From: Pseudomonas marginalis
GTDB lineage: Bacteria > Pseudomonadota > Gammaproteobacteria > Pseudomonadales > Pseudomonadaceae
Length of the DNA stretch: 64,000 bases
Direction of reading: 5' to 3'
Assembly (NCBI RefSeq): GCF_001645105.1
Contig: NZ_LKEG01000041.1
Span: forward strand, 76,760-140,759
The notes beneath the pieces are model-generated. The model was given only the letters and a program-made list of their open reading frames with translations, had not been told where the DNA came from and ran no database searches. The position numbers and the translations under genes were made by a program. Shown piece after piece: positions 9,394 to 18,652 of this stretch (its first letter is position 1; each line of letters opens with the position of its first letter).

Positions 9394-10419
9394 GTGACCA
9401 CTTTTTCCGCTGCCCAACGCAGCCGCGTGACCATGCTTGACGTCGCCGAACGCGCCGGTGTTTCCAAGGCCAGCGTGTCACGCTTTATCGGCGACGACCG
9501 CGCCCTGCTCTCGGATGCCATTGCCCTGCGCATCGAGCAGGCCATCGAACAACTCGGCTACCGCCCCAACCAGATGGCCCGTGGCCTCAAACGTGGGCGC
9601 ACCCGCCTGATCGGCATGCTGGTGGCCGATATCCGCAACCCCTATTCCATTGCCGTGATGCACGGTGTCGAAACCGCTTGCCGTCAGCACGGCTACAGCC
9701 TGGTGGTGTGCAACACCGACCGTGATGACGAGCAGGAGCGCCAGCACCTGGCGGCACTGCGTTCGTACAACATCGAAGGGTTGATCGTAAACACCCTCGG
9801 TCATCACCTCGACCAATTGCTGGAACTGCAACGCGAGATGCCCCTGGTGCTGGTGGACCGCAAGGTCGAGCCGCTGCACAGCGACTTGGTGGGTCTGGAT
9901 AACCCGGCGGCGGTGCGCATGGCCGTGGAGCACCTGGAGCAACAGGGTTATCGCGATGTGTTACTGGTGAGCGAAGCCACCGATGGCACCAGCTCGCGGC
10001 TGGAGCGTGTGGAAAGTTTCAAGGCCGAGATTGCCCGCCGTCCGACATTGACCGGTGCGGTGCTGGAACTGGGTGGCGAACTGGAAAATCGTCTGGAGAC
10101 CTTCCTCGCGAACGCCGGCCCCAAAGCCTTGTTCTGCGCCAACGGCGTGGCGGCGCTGGCCTGCACCCGAGCGCTCAAGCACCTGGGCTGCAACCTGTTC
10201 GAGGACGTCGGCCTGATCGCCCTGGATGACCTTGATTGGTACCCGTTGGTAGGCAATGGCATCACCGCCCTCGCCCAGCCGACCGAGGCCATCGGCGCCA
10301 CCGCGTTCGACTGTTTGCTCAAGCGCTTGCGCGGTGACACTGAGCCGACCCGCACCTTGGATTTCTTGCCACGACTCATCATCCGAGGCTCAACCCAACC
10401 CCCGGCTCCCATCTGTTGA
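9394..10419 (+). CDS. ptxS: LacI-family repressor PtxS (2-ketogluconate)
   Basis: A 341-aa LacI/GalR regulator. The N-terminal helix-turn-helix and hinge are at residues ~14-65 (TMLDVAERAGVSKASVSRFI, then GYRPNQMARGLKRGRT), followed by a periplasmic-binding-protein-like effector domain. It is identified as PtxS because it heads a complete kguEKTD operon and two exact TGAAACCGGTTTCA operators flank it. PtxS is known to release DNA on binding 2-ketogluconate. The start is a GTG at 9394 just before ACCACTTTTTCC. Nothing looks truncated. Confidence 0.93.
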   Translation: MTTFSAAQRSRVTMLDVAERAGVSKASVSRFIGDDRALLSDAIALRIEQAIEQLGYRPNQMARGLKRGRTRLIGMLVADIRNPYSIAVMHGVETACRQHGYSLVVCNTDRDDEQERQHLAALRSYNIEGLIVNTLGHHLDQLLELQREMPLVLVDRKVEPLHSDLVGLDNPAAVRMAVEHLEQQGYRDVLLVSEATDGTSSRLERVESFKAEIARRPTLTGAVLELGGELENRLETFLANAGPKALFCANGVAALACTRALKHLGCNLFEDVGLIALDDLDWYPLVGNGITALAQPTEAIGATAFDCLLKRLRGDTEPTRTLDFLPRLIIRGSTQPPAPIC

Positions 10420-10434
10420 TTTTTCGCACAAAAA

Positions 10435-10448
10435 TGAAACCGGTTTCA
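10435..10448. promoter_or_regulatory. PtxS operator upstream of kguE
   Basis: The second exact TGAAACCGGTTTCA, 13 bases before the kguE start codon and 16 bases after the ptxS stop. It suggests the kgu genes have their own repressed promoter separate from that of ptxS. Confidence 0.9.
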
Positions 10449-10461
10449 GAGGTAAACAACA

Positions 10462-11244
10462 ATGCATAAGTACCCCGTCTCCATCAGCCTTTCCAGCTAC
10501 GGCGCCGACCTTGTCCGCCAGCAGGGCCAATTGAGTTTTGTCGCGCTGCTGACGGCCGCAGGCGCCCAACGTATCGAATGGCGTGAAGAATTGCTGAGCG
10601 TCGAACACCCCCACGAACTGGCCCAGGCCGCTGCCGAGCAGGGTCTGGAGTCGGTGTTCTCATCGCCCCTGGAACTGTGGGTCGCCGGCCGCGCCCAACC
10701 GAATGCCGAGCTCGCGGCCACCCTGGATCGGGCGCAGGCGTTCGGCTCGCGCTGGTTGAAAGTCTCCCTCGGTTACTTCACCGACACCAATGACCTGGAA
10801 AGCCTGCACGCCCTGCTCAACCGCCACCCGGTCCGACTGTTGGTGGAGAACGACCAGACCTTGCACGGCGGCCGGATCGAGCCGATGCAGCGTTTCTTCA
10901 CCGAAGTGGAGCGCCTCGGTTTGCCGGTCAAGATGACCTTCGATATCGGCAACTGGCAGTGGCAGGACCAGTCCGCGCTCACCGCCGCGCGCCTGCTGGG
11001 ACGGCATGTGGATTACCTGCACTGCAAGGCCGTGGCGCGCCGCGCCGACGGCAAGCTGGTGGCCCTGCCGCCTGGCGCCACCGACCTGCATCTGTGGGAA
11101 CAACTGCTCAAACACATGACTCAAGGTATTACCCGGGCGGTGGAATTTCCGTTGCAGGGCGATGACCTGGTCGCGGTCACCGCGCAGCAAGTTGCCGCCC
11201 TCGCCCTGCTGGGCCAACCTCGTGCGGAGAATGCGCATGTCTGA
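10462..11244 (+). CDS. kguE: KguE, sugar-phosphate isomerase/epimerase family protein
   Basis: A 260-aa protein with the fold signature of the xylose-isomerase-like TIM barrel (AP-endonuclease family 2): RIEWREELLS near residue 35, LLVENDQTLHGG near residue 128, MTFDIGNWQW near residue 158 and VDYLHCKAV near residue 187, which carry the usual metal-binding E, D and H positions. It is the first gene of the kgu operon. Its exact reaction in 2-ketogluconate use is not well defined in the family. AGAGG lies ~10 bases upstream of the ATG. Its stop overlaps the kguK start by 8 bases, indicating coupled translation. Confidence 0.9.
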   Translation: MHKYPVSISLSSYGADLVRQQGQLSFVALLTAAGAQRIEWREELLSVEHPHELAQAAAEQGLESVFSSPLELWVAGRAQPNAELAATLDRAQAFGSRWLKVSLGYFTDTNDLESLHALLNRHPVRLLVENDQTLHGGRIEPMQRFFTEVERLGLPVKMTFDIGNWQWQDQSALTAARLLGRHVDYLHCKAVARRADGKLVALPPGATDLHLWEQLLKHMTQGITRAVEFPLQGDDLVAVTAQQVAALALLGQPRAENAHV

Positions 11245-12178
11245 GATCGATATCCTCTCGTTCGGTGAAACCATGGCGATGTTCGTCGCCGAGCACACCG
11301 GCGACCTCGCCCAGGTCGGGCAGTTTCACAAACGCATTGCCGGGGCCGACAGCAACGTCGCCATCGGCCTGTCACGCCTGGGCTTCAACGTGGCCTGGCT
11401 GAGCCGGGTGGGCAATGACTCCCTCGGGCGTTTTGTGGTCGACACCCTGAGCAAGGAAGGCCTGGATTGCCGGCATGTGGCGGTCGACCCGTTGCACCCC
11501 ACCGGCTTTCAGCTCAAATCCCGCGAAGACGCCGGAGACGATCCCCAGGTGGAGTATTTCCGCAAGGGTTCGGCGGCCAGCCACTTGTCCGTTGCCGCGA
11601 TCAGTCCAGCCTTGCTGAAAGCCCGCCACCTGCACGCCACGGGCATTCCGCCGGCGTTGTCCGAGGCGACACGCGAATTGTCCGTCGAGCTCATGACGCA
11701 GATGCGCAAGGCCGGGCACAGCGTGTCATTCGACCCCAACCTGCGGCCATCGCTGTGGGCCAACCAACAGACGATGATCCGCGAAATCAACGCCCTCGCC
11801 GGCCTGGCCGACTGGGTCCTGCCGGGGCTGAGCGAAGGCCGTTTGCTCACCGGTCTCGATGACCCGGCCGACATCGCCGCGTTCTACCTCGACCAGGGCG
11901 CCGAAGCCGTGGCGATCAAGCTCGGCCCGGACGGCGCCTACTACCGCACCCAGATGGACCAAGGCTTTGTCGCCGCCGTACGCGTGGAAAACGTGGTGGA
12001 CACGGTCGGCGCCGGCGACGGTTTTGCCGTGGGCATGATCAGCGCCCTGCTGGAAAACCTCAGCTTCCGCGAGGCGGTACAGCGCGGCAACTGGATCGGC
12101 AGCCGCGCCGTGCAGAGCCGCGGCGACATGGAAGGCCTGCCCAAGCGTTCAGAGTTACCCAGTCGATCCGTTGCATAA
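11237..12178 (+). CDS. kguK: KguK, 2-ketogluconate kinase (PfkB family)
   Basis: A 313-aa sugar kinase that phosphorylates 2-ketogluconate to 2-keto-6-phosphogluconate. Start chosen at ATG 11237 (MSEIDILSFGE) with GGAG 7 bases upstream; an ATG two codons earlier is possible. PfkB features are visible: AGADSNVAIGLSRLG near residue 35, and the C-terminal signature DTVGAGDGFAVGMISAL with the catalytic Asp in the GAGD motif. It overlaps kguE and is followed by kguT after a 45-bp gap. Confidence 0.93.
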   Translation: MSEIDILSFGETMAMFVAEHTGDLAQVGQFHKRIAGADSNVAIGLSRLGFNVAWLSRVGNDSLGRFVVDTLSKEGLDCRHVAVDPLHPTGFQLKSREDAGDDPQVEYFRKGSAASHLSVAAISPALLKARHLHATGIPPALSEATRELSVELMTQMRKAGHSVSFDPNLRPSLWANQQTMIREINALAGLADWVLPGLSEGRLLTGLDDPADIAAFYLDQGAEAVAIKLGPDGAYYRTQMDQGFVAAVRVENVVDTVGAGDGFAVGMISALLENLSFREAVQRGNWIGSRAVQSRGDMEGLPKRSELPSRSVA

Positions 12179-12223
12179 CTCACACCCTGTTGCCACAACT
12201 ACAACAAGCTCAGGAGCAACCCC

Positions 12224-13516
12224 ATGGACACCGTGAAACTCGCCACCCGCCGTTGGTGGTACATCATGCCCATCGTTTTTATCACCTACAGCTTGGCGTA
12301 CCTGGACCGCGCCAACTACGGCTTCGCCGCCGCCTCCGGGATGGCCGAAGACCTGATGATCACCCCCGGCATGTCGTCATTGCTGGGGGCGCTGTTCTTC
12401 CTCGGTTACTTTTTCTTCCAGGTGCCGGGGGCGATCTACGCGCAAAAGCGCAGCGTGAAAAAGCTGATTTTCGTCAGCCTGATCCTCTGGGGCGGCCTGG
12501 CCACCCTGACCGGTGTGGTCTCCAACGCCTACATGCTGATCGTGATTCGCTTCATGCTCGGCGTGGTCGAAGCCGCGGTGATGCCGGCGATGCTGGTGTA
12601 CCTGTGCCACTGGTTCACGCGTGCCGAACGTTCGCGCGCCAATACCTTCCTGATCCTCGGCAACCCGGTGACCATGCTGTGGATGTCGGTGGTCTCGGGC
12701 TACCTGGTGCAGCATTTCAGCTGGCGCTGGATGTTCATCATCGAAGGCCTGCCGGCGGTGCTGTGGGCGTTTATCTGGTGGAAGCTGGCCGATGAGCGTC
12801 CAAAGGATGCCAAGTGGCTCAGTGACAGCGAAAAGCACAACCTGGAAACCGCCCTGGCCGCCGAACAGGTGGGCATCAAGGCGGTCAAGAACTACGCCGA
12901 AGCCTTCCGCTCGCCCAAGGTCATCATCCTGGCGCTGCAGTTCTTTTGCTGGAGCATCGGCGTGTATGGCTTTGTGCTGTGGCTGCCGTCGATCCTCAAG
13001 GCCGGCTTGCAGATGGACATGGTCGAGGCCGGCTGGCTGTCGGCGCTGCCTTACCTGGCGGCGGTGATCGGCATGCTGCTGGTGTCGTGGGGCTCGGACA
13101 AGCTGCAAAAACGCAAACGCTTTGTGTGGCCGCCGCTGCTGATCGCCTCCATCGCGTTCTATGCCTCTTACGCGCTCGGCGCCGAACACTTCTGGTGGTC
13201 CTACACCTTGCTGGTGATTGCCGGCGCGTGCATGTACGCGCCTTACGGGCCTTTTTTCGCGATTGTGCCGGAGATCCTGCCGGCCAACGTCGCCGGCGGC
13301 GCCATGGCGCTGATCAACAGCATGGGCGCCCTCGGGTCGTTCGGCGGTTCGTACCTGGTGGGTTACCTCAATAGCAGCACCGGCTCGCCCGGCGCTTCGT
13401 ACCTGCTGATGAGCGGCGCGTTGATGCTGTCGGTGGTGCTGACGATTTTTCTCAAGCCCGGCGCCAGTGACCGCACGCCGGAGCCAAACCTGGAATTGAA
13501 GGTAAAGACCGCATGA
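12224..13516 (+). CDS. kguT: KguT, 2-ketogluconate transporter (MFS)
   Basis: A 430-aa major-facilitator protein with twelve hydrophobic segments, of the anion:cation symporter type (YSLAYLDRANYGFA near the N-terminus, GVVEAAVMPAMLVYLCHWF in the fourth to fifth segments). It would bring 2-ketogluconate through the inner membrane to KguK. GGAG precedes the ATG by about 8 bases. The last four bases overlap the kguD start (ATGA), so the two are translationally coupled. Confidence 0.92.
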   Translation: MDTVKLATRRWWYIMPIVFITYSLAYLDRANYGFAAASGMAEDLMITPGMSSLLGALFFLGYFFFQVPGAIYAQKRSVKKLIFVSLILWGGLATLTGVVSNAYMLIVIRFMLGVVEAAVMPAMLVYLCHWFTRAERSRANTFLILGNPVTMLWMSVVSGYLVQHFSWRWMFIIEGLPAVLWAFIWWKLADERPKDAKWLSDSEKHNLETALAAEQVGIKAVKNYAEAFRSPKVIILALQFFCWSIGVYGFVLWLPSILKAGLQMDMVEAGWLSALPYLAAVIGMLLVSWGSDKLQKRKRFVWPPLLIASIAFYASYALGAEHFWWSYTLLVIAGACMYAPYGPFFAIVPEILPANVAGGAMALINSMGALGSFGGSYLVGYLNSSTGSPGASYLLMSGALMLSVVLTIFLKPGASDRTPEPNLELKVKTA

Positions 13517-14490
13517 AAAAGTCTGTCGTGTTGTACAAAAAACTCTCCGCGCCGCTGATGGCCCGCCTGCATGAACAGGCCGAGGTCACGCTGATCGAAG
13601 CGCTGGACGACACCGGCCTGGCCAAACTGCGCGATGCCCTGCCCACGGCCCAGGGCCTGCTGGGTGCCAGCCTGCGCCTGGATGCCAAATTGCTGGACCT
13701 TGCGCCCAAACTGGAGGCCGTGGCCAGCGTATCCGTGGGGGTCGACAACTACGATATCGATTACCTGACAGCGCGCGGCATCCTGCTCAGCAACACCCCG
13801 GACGTGCTCACCGAAACCACCGCCGACACCGGCTTTGCCTTGATCCTGGCCACTGCCCGCCGCGTGGTCGAACTGGCCGATATGGTGCGCGCCGGCCAGT
13901 GGAGCAAGAACATCGGCCCGGCGCATTTCGGCAGCGACGTGCACGGCAAGACCCTGGGCATCATCGGCATGGGCCGCATCGGCGAAGCCCTGGCCCAACG
14001 CGGGCATTTCGGATTTGGCATGCCGGTGATTTACCACAGCCATTCGCCCAAACCGGCGGTGGAGGCGCGTTTTGGCGCGCAGTACCGCAGCTTGAACGAC
14101 GTGCTGCAACAGGCCGATTTTGTCTGCCTGACGCTGCCGCTCACCGCGCAGACCGAGAAGCTGATTGGCGCCGATGAGTTCGCGCGGATGGGCCCGGAAA
14201 CGATCTTTATCAATATCTCGCGGGGCAAGGTGGTGGATGAAGCTGCGCTGGTGGAAGCGTTGCAACAGCGCACGATCCGGGCGGCGGGGTTGGATGTGTT
14301 TGAGAAGGAACCACTGGATCACGATTCGCCGTTGTTGCGCTTGAACAATGTGGTGGCCACGCCGCATATCGGCTCGGCCACCCATGAGACGCGCGAAGCG
14401 ATGGCCACGTGTGCGGTGGATAATCTGTTGCAGGCGTTGGCCGGGGAAAAACCGAAGAACCTGGTCAATCCAGGGGCCTGGGAGCAGTAG
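13513..14490 (+). CDS. kguD: KguD, 2-keto-6-phosphogluconate reductase
   Basis: A 325-aa D-isomer-specific 2-hydroxyacid dehydrogenase that reduces 2-keto-6-phosphogluconate to 6-phosphogluconate with NAD(P)H, completing the kgu pathway. The nucleotide-binding motif GIIGMGRIGEALAQRG is near residue 150. The catalytic Arg lies in NISRGKVVDE, the Glu in LDVFEKEPL and the His in TPHIGSATHETR. Last gene of the operon; a REPIN begins 20 bases after its stop. Confidence 0.93.
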   Translation: MKKSVVLYKKLSAPLMARLHEQAEVTLIEALDDTGLAKLRDALPTAQGLLGASLRLDAKLLDLAPKLEAVASVSVGVDNYDIDYLTARGILLSNTPDVLTETTADTGFALILATARRVVELADMVRAGQWSKNIGPAHFGSDVHGKTLGIIGMGRIGEALAQRGHFGFGMPVIYHSHSPKPAVEARFGAQYRSLNDVLQQADFVCLTLPLTAQTEKLIGADEFARMGPETIFINISRGKVVDEAALVEALQQRTIRAAGLDVFEKEPLDHDSPLLRLNNVVATPHIGSATHETREAMATCAVDNLLQALAGEKPKNLVNPGAWEQ

Positions 14491-14509
14491 CGCTGACACA
14501 ACACAGAGC

Positions 14510-14604
14510 AAATGTGGGAGGGGGCTTGCCCCCGATGGCGGTGTATCAGTCAACCAATGTCTAGCTGACACATTGCAATCGGGGGCAAGCCCCCTCCCAC
14601 ATTT
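14510..14604. repeat. REPIN (paired REP palindromes)
   Basis: Two 27-bp arms (14510-14536 and 14578-14604) are perfect inverted repeats. Each contains GTGGGAGGGGGCTTGCCCCC or its complement. The 41-bp spacer holds a further imperfect dyad, TGTATCAG..CTGACACA. It sits between the convergent kguD and chemoreceptor genes and could also act as a transcription end for both. Confidence 0.88.
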
Positions 14605-14619
14605 TGACCCTATTTCGGG

Positions 14620-16245
14620 TCAGATAACGAACCTGGCCACCATCGCATTCAAATCCACCGCCAGCCGCGACAGCTCATGGCTGGCCGCGCTGGTCTGGTT
14701 GGCACCCGCCGCCGACTGGGTCGCCAGGTCGCGGATGTTCACCAGGTTGCGGTCAACTTCACGGGAAACCTGCGCCTGTTCTTCCGACGCGCTGGCAATC
14801 ACCAGGTTGCGTTCGTTGATCAGGCTGATGGACTGCGTGATCTGCTCCAAGGCGACGCCGGCGGCGCGGGCCATTTCCAGGGTGCCCTGGGTGCGCTGGT
14901 TGCTCTGCTGCATGGACTGCACGGCTTCACCGGTGCCGTTCTGGATACCGGCGACCATTTTCTCGATCTCCTGGGTCGACTGCGCGGTGCGATGGGCCAG
15001 GGCCCGCACTTCGTCGGCGACCACCGCAAACCCGCGCCCGGCTTCACCGGCACGTGCCGCTTCAATGGCGGCGTTGAGCGCGAGCAGGTTGGTTTGCTCG
15101 GCAATCGCGCGGATCACGTCCAGCACTTTGCCGATGTCACGGCCTTGGGTGGCCAGGCCTTCGATCATCGCCGCCGTGTTCTGCACGTCCAGGGTCATGG
15201 TCTGGATCGCGCCAACGGTTTCCATCACGCGGTCGCGGCCTTCGCGCGCAGCTTGGTTGGACTGCCCGGAGGCTTCGGAAGTCGACACCGCATTGCGTGC
15301 CACCTCCTCCACGGCCGCCGTCATTTCGTTGACCGCCGTGGCCGCCTGGTCGATTTCATTGTTCTGTTGCTGCAAGCCTTTGGAGGCCTCTTCGGTGACC
15401 GCGCTCAGCTCTTCAGCCGCAGACGCCAGCTGGGTGGCCGATCCGGCGATGTGCTGGATGGTCTGGCGCAAGTTGGCTTGCATGGTGGACAAGGCACTGA
15501 GCAACCGCGCCGGTTCGTCCTTGCCGTCGTCTTCGATGGTTTTGCTCAGGTTGCCACCGGCGATGGTTTCGGCCACTTCCACGGCTTTGCGCAGTGGGGT
15601 GACGATGCTGCGGGTGAGCAACCAGGCCAGCAACACGGTGAGCAATGCGGCGGCCACCGAGACCACGATGACGCCGGTGATGGCGCCCTGGTAACTCTGC
15701 CCGGCTTCAGCGTCGGCTTGCTTGGCATCCGCCGCATTGAGGGCGATCAGTTTGTTCAACTGCTCGCCCATCTGGTCGGTGCCGTCCTTGATCCGTGTAT
15801 TGATCAAGGCGCGCATTTCATCCACCTTGCCTTGCTTGGACAGCACCAGCATATCGGCCTGGGCCTTGAGGTAGTTGTCCAGGGTGGTGACAAACGTCTT
15901 GTACAACGCCACCTCCTCCGTCCCCATAGGCAACGCCGCATAGCCGGCCTGGGCGGTTTTCACCTTGTCCGCCAGCACGCCGATGCGGGTTTCGGCTTCC
16001 TGCAGGCCGGCGGGTTCGCGGTTGACCAGTACACGGAACGACAGGATGCGCAGGCGCAATACGTTTTCCGTGATGTTGCCGAGGAAGGTCACGCTAGGCA
16101 GTTGCGTGGCGCTCATGTCCACCGAGGACTGACGGATCTGCGTCATGCGGTTGACCGCAAACACCCCCAGTAAAATCACTAATAACGCAATGAAGGCGAA
16201 ACCGAGAAACGCTCGAGGGGCGATATTCAGCTGACGGAGGGACAT
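14620..16245 (-). CDS. Methyl-accepting chemotaxis protein with four-helix-bundle sensor
   Basis: A 541-aa transducer from the ATG at 16245 ([16 protein letters not shown]); a longer frame adds 22 residues before a typical start. Order: membrane segment ~10-32, periplasmic four-helix-bundle sensor (~33-190), second membrane segment ~190-212, HAMP linker ([22 protein letters not shown]), then the signalling domain with the conserved hairpin tip [35 protein letters not shown]. It relays ligand binding to CheA/CheW. No CheR-tethering pentapeptide is seen at the C-terminus. The ligand is unknown. The ribosome-binding site is weak, so the start is moderately sure. Confidence 0.9.
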   Translation of the reverse strand: MSLRQLNIAPRAFLGFAFIALLVILLGVFAVNRMTQIRQSSVDMSATQLPSVTFLGNITENVLRLRILSFRVLVNREPAGLQEAETRIGVLADKVKTAQAGYAALPMGTEEVALYKTFVTTLDNYLKAQADMLVLSKQGKVDEMRALINTRIKDGTDQMGEQLNKLIALNAADAKQADAEAGQSYQGAITGVIVVSVAAALLTVLLAWLLTRSIVTPLRKAVEVAETIAGGNLSKTIEDDGKDEPARLLSALSTMQANLRQTIQHIAGSATQLASAAEELSAVTEEASKGLQQQNNEIDQAATAVNEMTAAVEEVARNAVSTSEASGQSNQAAREGRDRVMETVGAIQTMTLDVQNTAAMIEGLATQGRDIGKVLDVIRAIAEQTNLLALNAAIEAARAGEAGRGFAVVADEVRALAHRTAQSTQEIEKMVAGIQNGTGEAVQSMQQSNQRTQGTLEMARAAGVALEQITQSISLINERNLVIASASEEQAQVSREVDRNLVNIRDLATQSAAGANQTSAASHELSRLAVDLNAMVARFVI

Positions 16246-16481
16246 AGGCGGGGTGCTCTCAGAAATTGTGTTTGCGAGCGTCCCTGCCGCGAAACGATCC
16301 GTCAGCGTCAACGCGCTGCCCAGACCTTGGTCACCACTGTTGTCATTGGTATGTGGGCCTATAAGCGTTATCGGCCGGGCCTTGGATTTTGCGCAGGGGG
16401 TTTATAAATATTTATTTACACTTCTGAGCATAGGCAGTTTCTGGCATCCTGCGCCTCCCTTTTCTGACCCGAGCCCGCATT

Positions 16482-17909
16482 TTGTCTGACGCTCAAGCCC
16501 CCCGCCCGCGCTATAAATCCGACTTGATCTACGGCCTGGAAGACCGCCCGCACTTCACCGCGGCGGTTTTTGCCGCGTTGCAGCACGTGCTGGCCAGTTT
16601 TGTCGGCATCATCACCCCCACGCTGATCGTCGGTGGCGTACTCGGCCTGGAAAGCGAAGTGCCGTACCTGGTGAGCATGGCGCTGTTTGTGTCGGGGCTC
16701 GGCACCTTCGTGCAGGCGCGCACGTTCGGTCCGATCGGCTCCGGGTTGCTGTGCCTGCAGGGCACCAGTTTTTCCTTTATCAGTGTGATTCTCAGCGCGG
16801 GCTTCATGGTCAAGGCCCGCGGCGGCGGCACCGATGAGATCCTCTCGACGATTTTCGGCATCTGCTTTTTCGCCGCCTTTATCGAAGTGGCGCTCAGCCA
16901 GTTCATCGGCAAGCTGCGCAAGCTGATCACCCCGGTGGTCACCGGCACCATCATTACCTTGATGGGCTTGTCGTTGATCAAGGTGGCGGTCACCGACATG
17001 GCCGGCGGCTTTGGCGCCAGCGACCTCGGCGCTGCGAGCAATATGGGGCTGGCGGCGCTGGTGCTGCTGACGATCGTGGTGCTCAACCGCTTCAACAACC
17101 CGTTCCTGCGCCTGGGTTCAATCGTGATTGGCCTGACGTTGGGTTTCGTCGTGGCCTGGCTGCTGGGCCGTGTGGACATGGCGGCGTTGCCGCAGGTGCC
17201 ATTGATCAGCGTGCCGGTGCCGTTCAAGTACGGTTTCTCGTTCGACTGGGTGGCGTTTATCCCGGTGGCGGTGATTTTCCTGATCTCGCCCCTGGAAGCG
17301 GCCGGTGACCTGACCGCCAACTCGATGATTTCGCAGCAGCCGGTCAAGGGCCCGCTGTACATCAAGCGCATCAAGTCCGGCCTGCTGGCCGACGGCCTCA
17401 ACTCGGCGATGGCCGCCACCTTCAACAGCCTGCCGATGGTGACCTTCGCCCAGAACAACGGCGTGATCCAGTTGACCGGCGTGGCCAGCCGCTACGTGGC
17501 GTACTTTATCGCCGGCCTGCTGGTGCTGCTGGGCCTGTTCCCGATGATCGGGGCGGTGTTGCAACTGATGCCCAAGCCGGTGCTGGGCGGCGCCACGTTG
17601 ATCATGTTCGGCACCGTGGCCGTGGCCGGGATCAAGATCCTCGCCGAAGCCGGGCTGCACCGGCGCAATGTGCTGATCGTGGCGATCTCCCTCGGCATGG
17701 GCCTGGGTGTCGCCGCCGTGCCGGAAGTGCTGCGCGAGCTGCCCAAGGCGCTGCATAACATCTTTGAATCGCCGATCACCGTGGGCGCGTTCTGTGCAAT
17801 CCTGCTGAACATTTTCCTGCCGGAAGAGTTCATAGAGCTGGAAGAAGATGAATTTGATCCGGAGTCCTCTACCCTCAAAGTCATGCAGGACCCGGACGTC
17901 ACGAAATAG
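16482..17909 (+). CDS. NCS2 family purine/xanthine-type permease
   Basis: A 475-aa membrane protein with about 12-14 hydrophobic segments. The GLEDRPHFTAAVFAALQHVLASFVG opening and ISPLEAAGDLTANSMIS block are typical of NCS2 nucleobase-cation symporters. NGVIQLTGVASRYVAY matches the xanthine/uric-acid branch. It would import a purine base with protons. Translation appears to begin at TTG (16482); no ATG lies nearby before conserved sequence, and no strong ribosome-binding site is visible, so the start is tentative. A lipoprotein gene follows after 12 bp. Confidence 0.87.
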   Translation: MSDAQAPRPRYKSDLIYGLEDRPHFTAAVFAALQHVLASFVGIITPTLIVGGVLGLESEVPYLVSMALFVSGLGTFVQARTFGPIGSGLLCLQGTSFSFISVILSAGFMVKARGGGTDEILSTIFGICFFAAFIEVALSQFIGKLRKLITPVVTGTIITLMGLSLIKVAVTDMAGGFGASDLGAASNMGLAALVLLTIVVLNRFNNPFLRLGSIVIGLTLGFVVAWLLGRVDMAALPQVPLISVPVPFKYGFSFDWVAFIPVAVIFLISPLEAAGDLTANSMISQQPVKGPLYIKRIKSGLLADGLNSAMAATFNSLPMVTFAQNNGVIQLTGVASRYVAYFIAGLLVLLGLFPMIGAVLQLMPKPVLGGATLIMFGTVAVAGIKILAEAGLHRRNVLIVAISLGMGLGVAAVPEVLRELPKALHNIFESPITVGAFCAILLNIFLPEEFIELEEDEFDPESSTLKVMQDPDVTK

Positions 17910-17921
17910 GAGCACTTTTAG

Positions 17922-18383
17922 ATGCGCAAGCTCATGGTTCTATCGCTGTTGCTGCTGACCCTGAGCGCCTGCGCCCTGTTCCCCAGCCGCGACCCGGTGA
18001 GCATCAACGTGGTGGGCATCGAGCCCCTGCAAAGCCAGGACCTGGAAGTACGCTTCGCCGTGAAGCTGCGGGTGCAGAACCCCAATGAAACGGCACTCGA
18101 CTACAACGGCGTGGCCCTGGACCTCGAGGTCAATGGCCGGCCGCTGGCGTCAGGCGTGAGTGATCAGAGCGGCTCCATTCCACGCTTTTCCGAGACGGTT
18201 CTGACGGTGCCGGTCAGTGTTTCGGCATTCTCCGTGTTACGTCAGACCCTGGGCCTGAGCCAGACCCAAAGCTTGAACAACCTGCCCTACGTGCTGCGAG
18301 GCAAACTGGCGGGCGGGCTGTTCGGTACGATGCGCTTCGTCGACCGTGGCACGCTGGACCTGCCGAACACCGCGACGTGGTAA
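17922..18383 (+). CDS. LEA type 2 / WHy-domain lipoprotein
   Basis: A 153-aa lipoprotein. The signal peptide ends in LSAC (Cys at residue 17), a lipobox for lipid attachment. The mature part has the water-stress/LEA14 pattern of alternating strands (SQDLEVRFAVKLRVQNPNETALDYNGVALDLEVNG). AGGAG lies ~8 bases before the ATG. It is 12 bp after the permease and may be co-transcribed. LEA14-type proteins are linked to stress protection or the cell envelope; the specific role here is not known. Confidence 0.85.
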   Translation: MRKLMVLSLLLLTLSACALFPSRDPVSINVVGIEPLQSQDLEVRFAVKLRVQNPNETALDYNGVALDLEVNGRPLASGVSDQSGSIPRFSETVLTVPVSVSAFSVLRQTLGLSQTQSLNNLPYVLRGKLAGGLFGTMRFVDRGTLDLPNTATW

Positions 18384-18422
18384 AGCCGCCTGAAATCGAT
18401 CTTGTAAGCGATGAAGATCAAA

Positions 18423-18640
18423 GGTGGGGGCAAGCCCTAATGCCAGTCAGTTAAGCGCGAATATTGTACCTGTGGCGAGGGAGCTTGCTCCCGTTGGACT
18501 GCGCAGCAGTCCCAGTCTTTCAAGTAAAGAGCTGGGGCCGCTTCGCGGCCCAACGGGAGCAAGCTCCCTCGCCACAGGTTACTTTCTCCCCTTTCAACCG
18601 CTTAACTGACTGGCATCAGGGCTCTCCCCCCCTCCCACAT
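18423..18640. repeat. Nested REPIN: one REPIN inside the arms of another
   Basis: Outer arms: ATGCCAGTCAGTTAAGCG at 18440-18457 pairs perfectly with 18599-18616, with decayed REP tips (GTGGGGGCAAGCCC and its partner) outside. Inner arms: 18468-18497 and 18550-18579 are perfect 30-bp inverted repeats around GAGGGAGCTTGCTCCC. Two more small hairpins (GACTGC-GCA-GCAGTC at 18497-18511, GGCCGC-TTC-GCGGCC at 18536-18550) fill the centre. It lies between two convergent genes. Confidence 0.88.
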
Positions 18641-18652
18641 TTCGAACGTGTG

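Noticed and set aside
14677..16173. A 498-codon frame opposite the chemoreceptor
   Set aside because: Antisense to a gene with an intact MCP signalling hairpin, with shadow-like composition.
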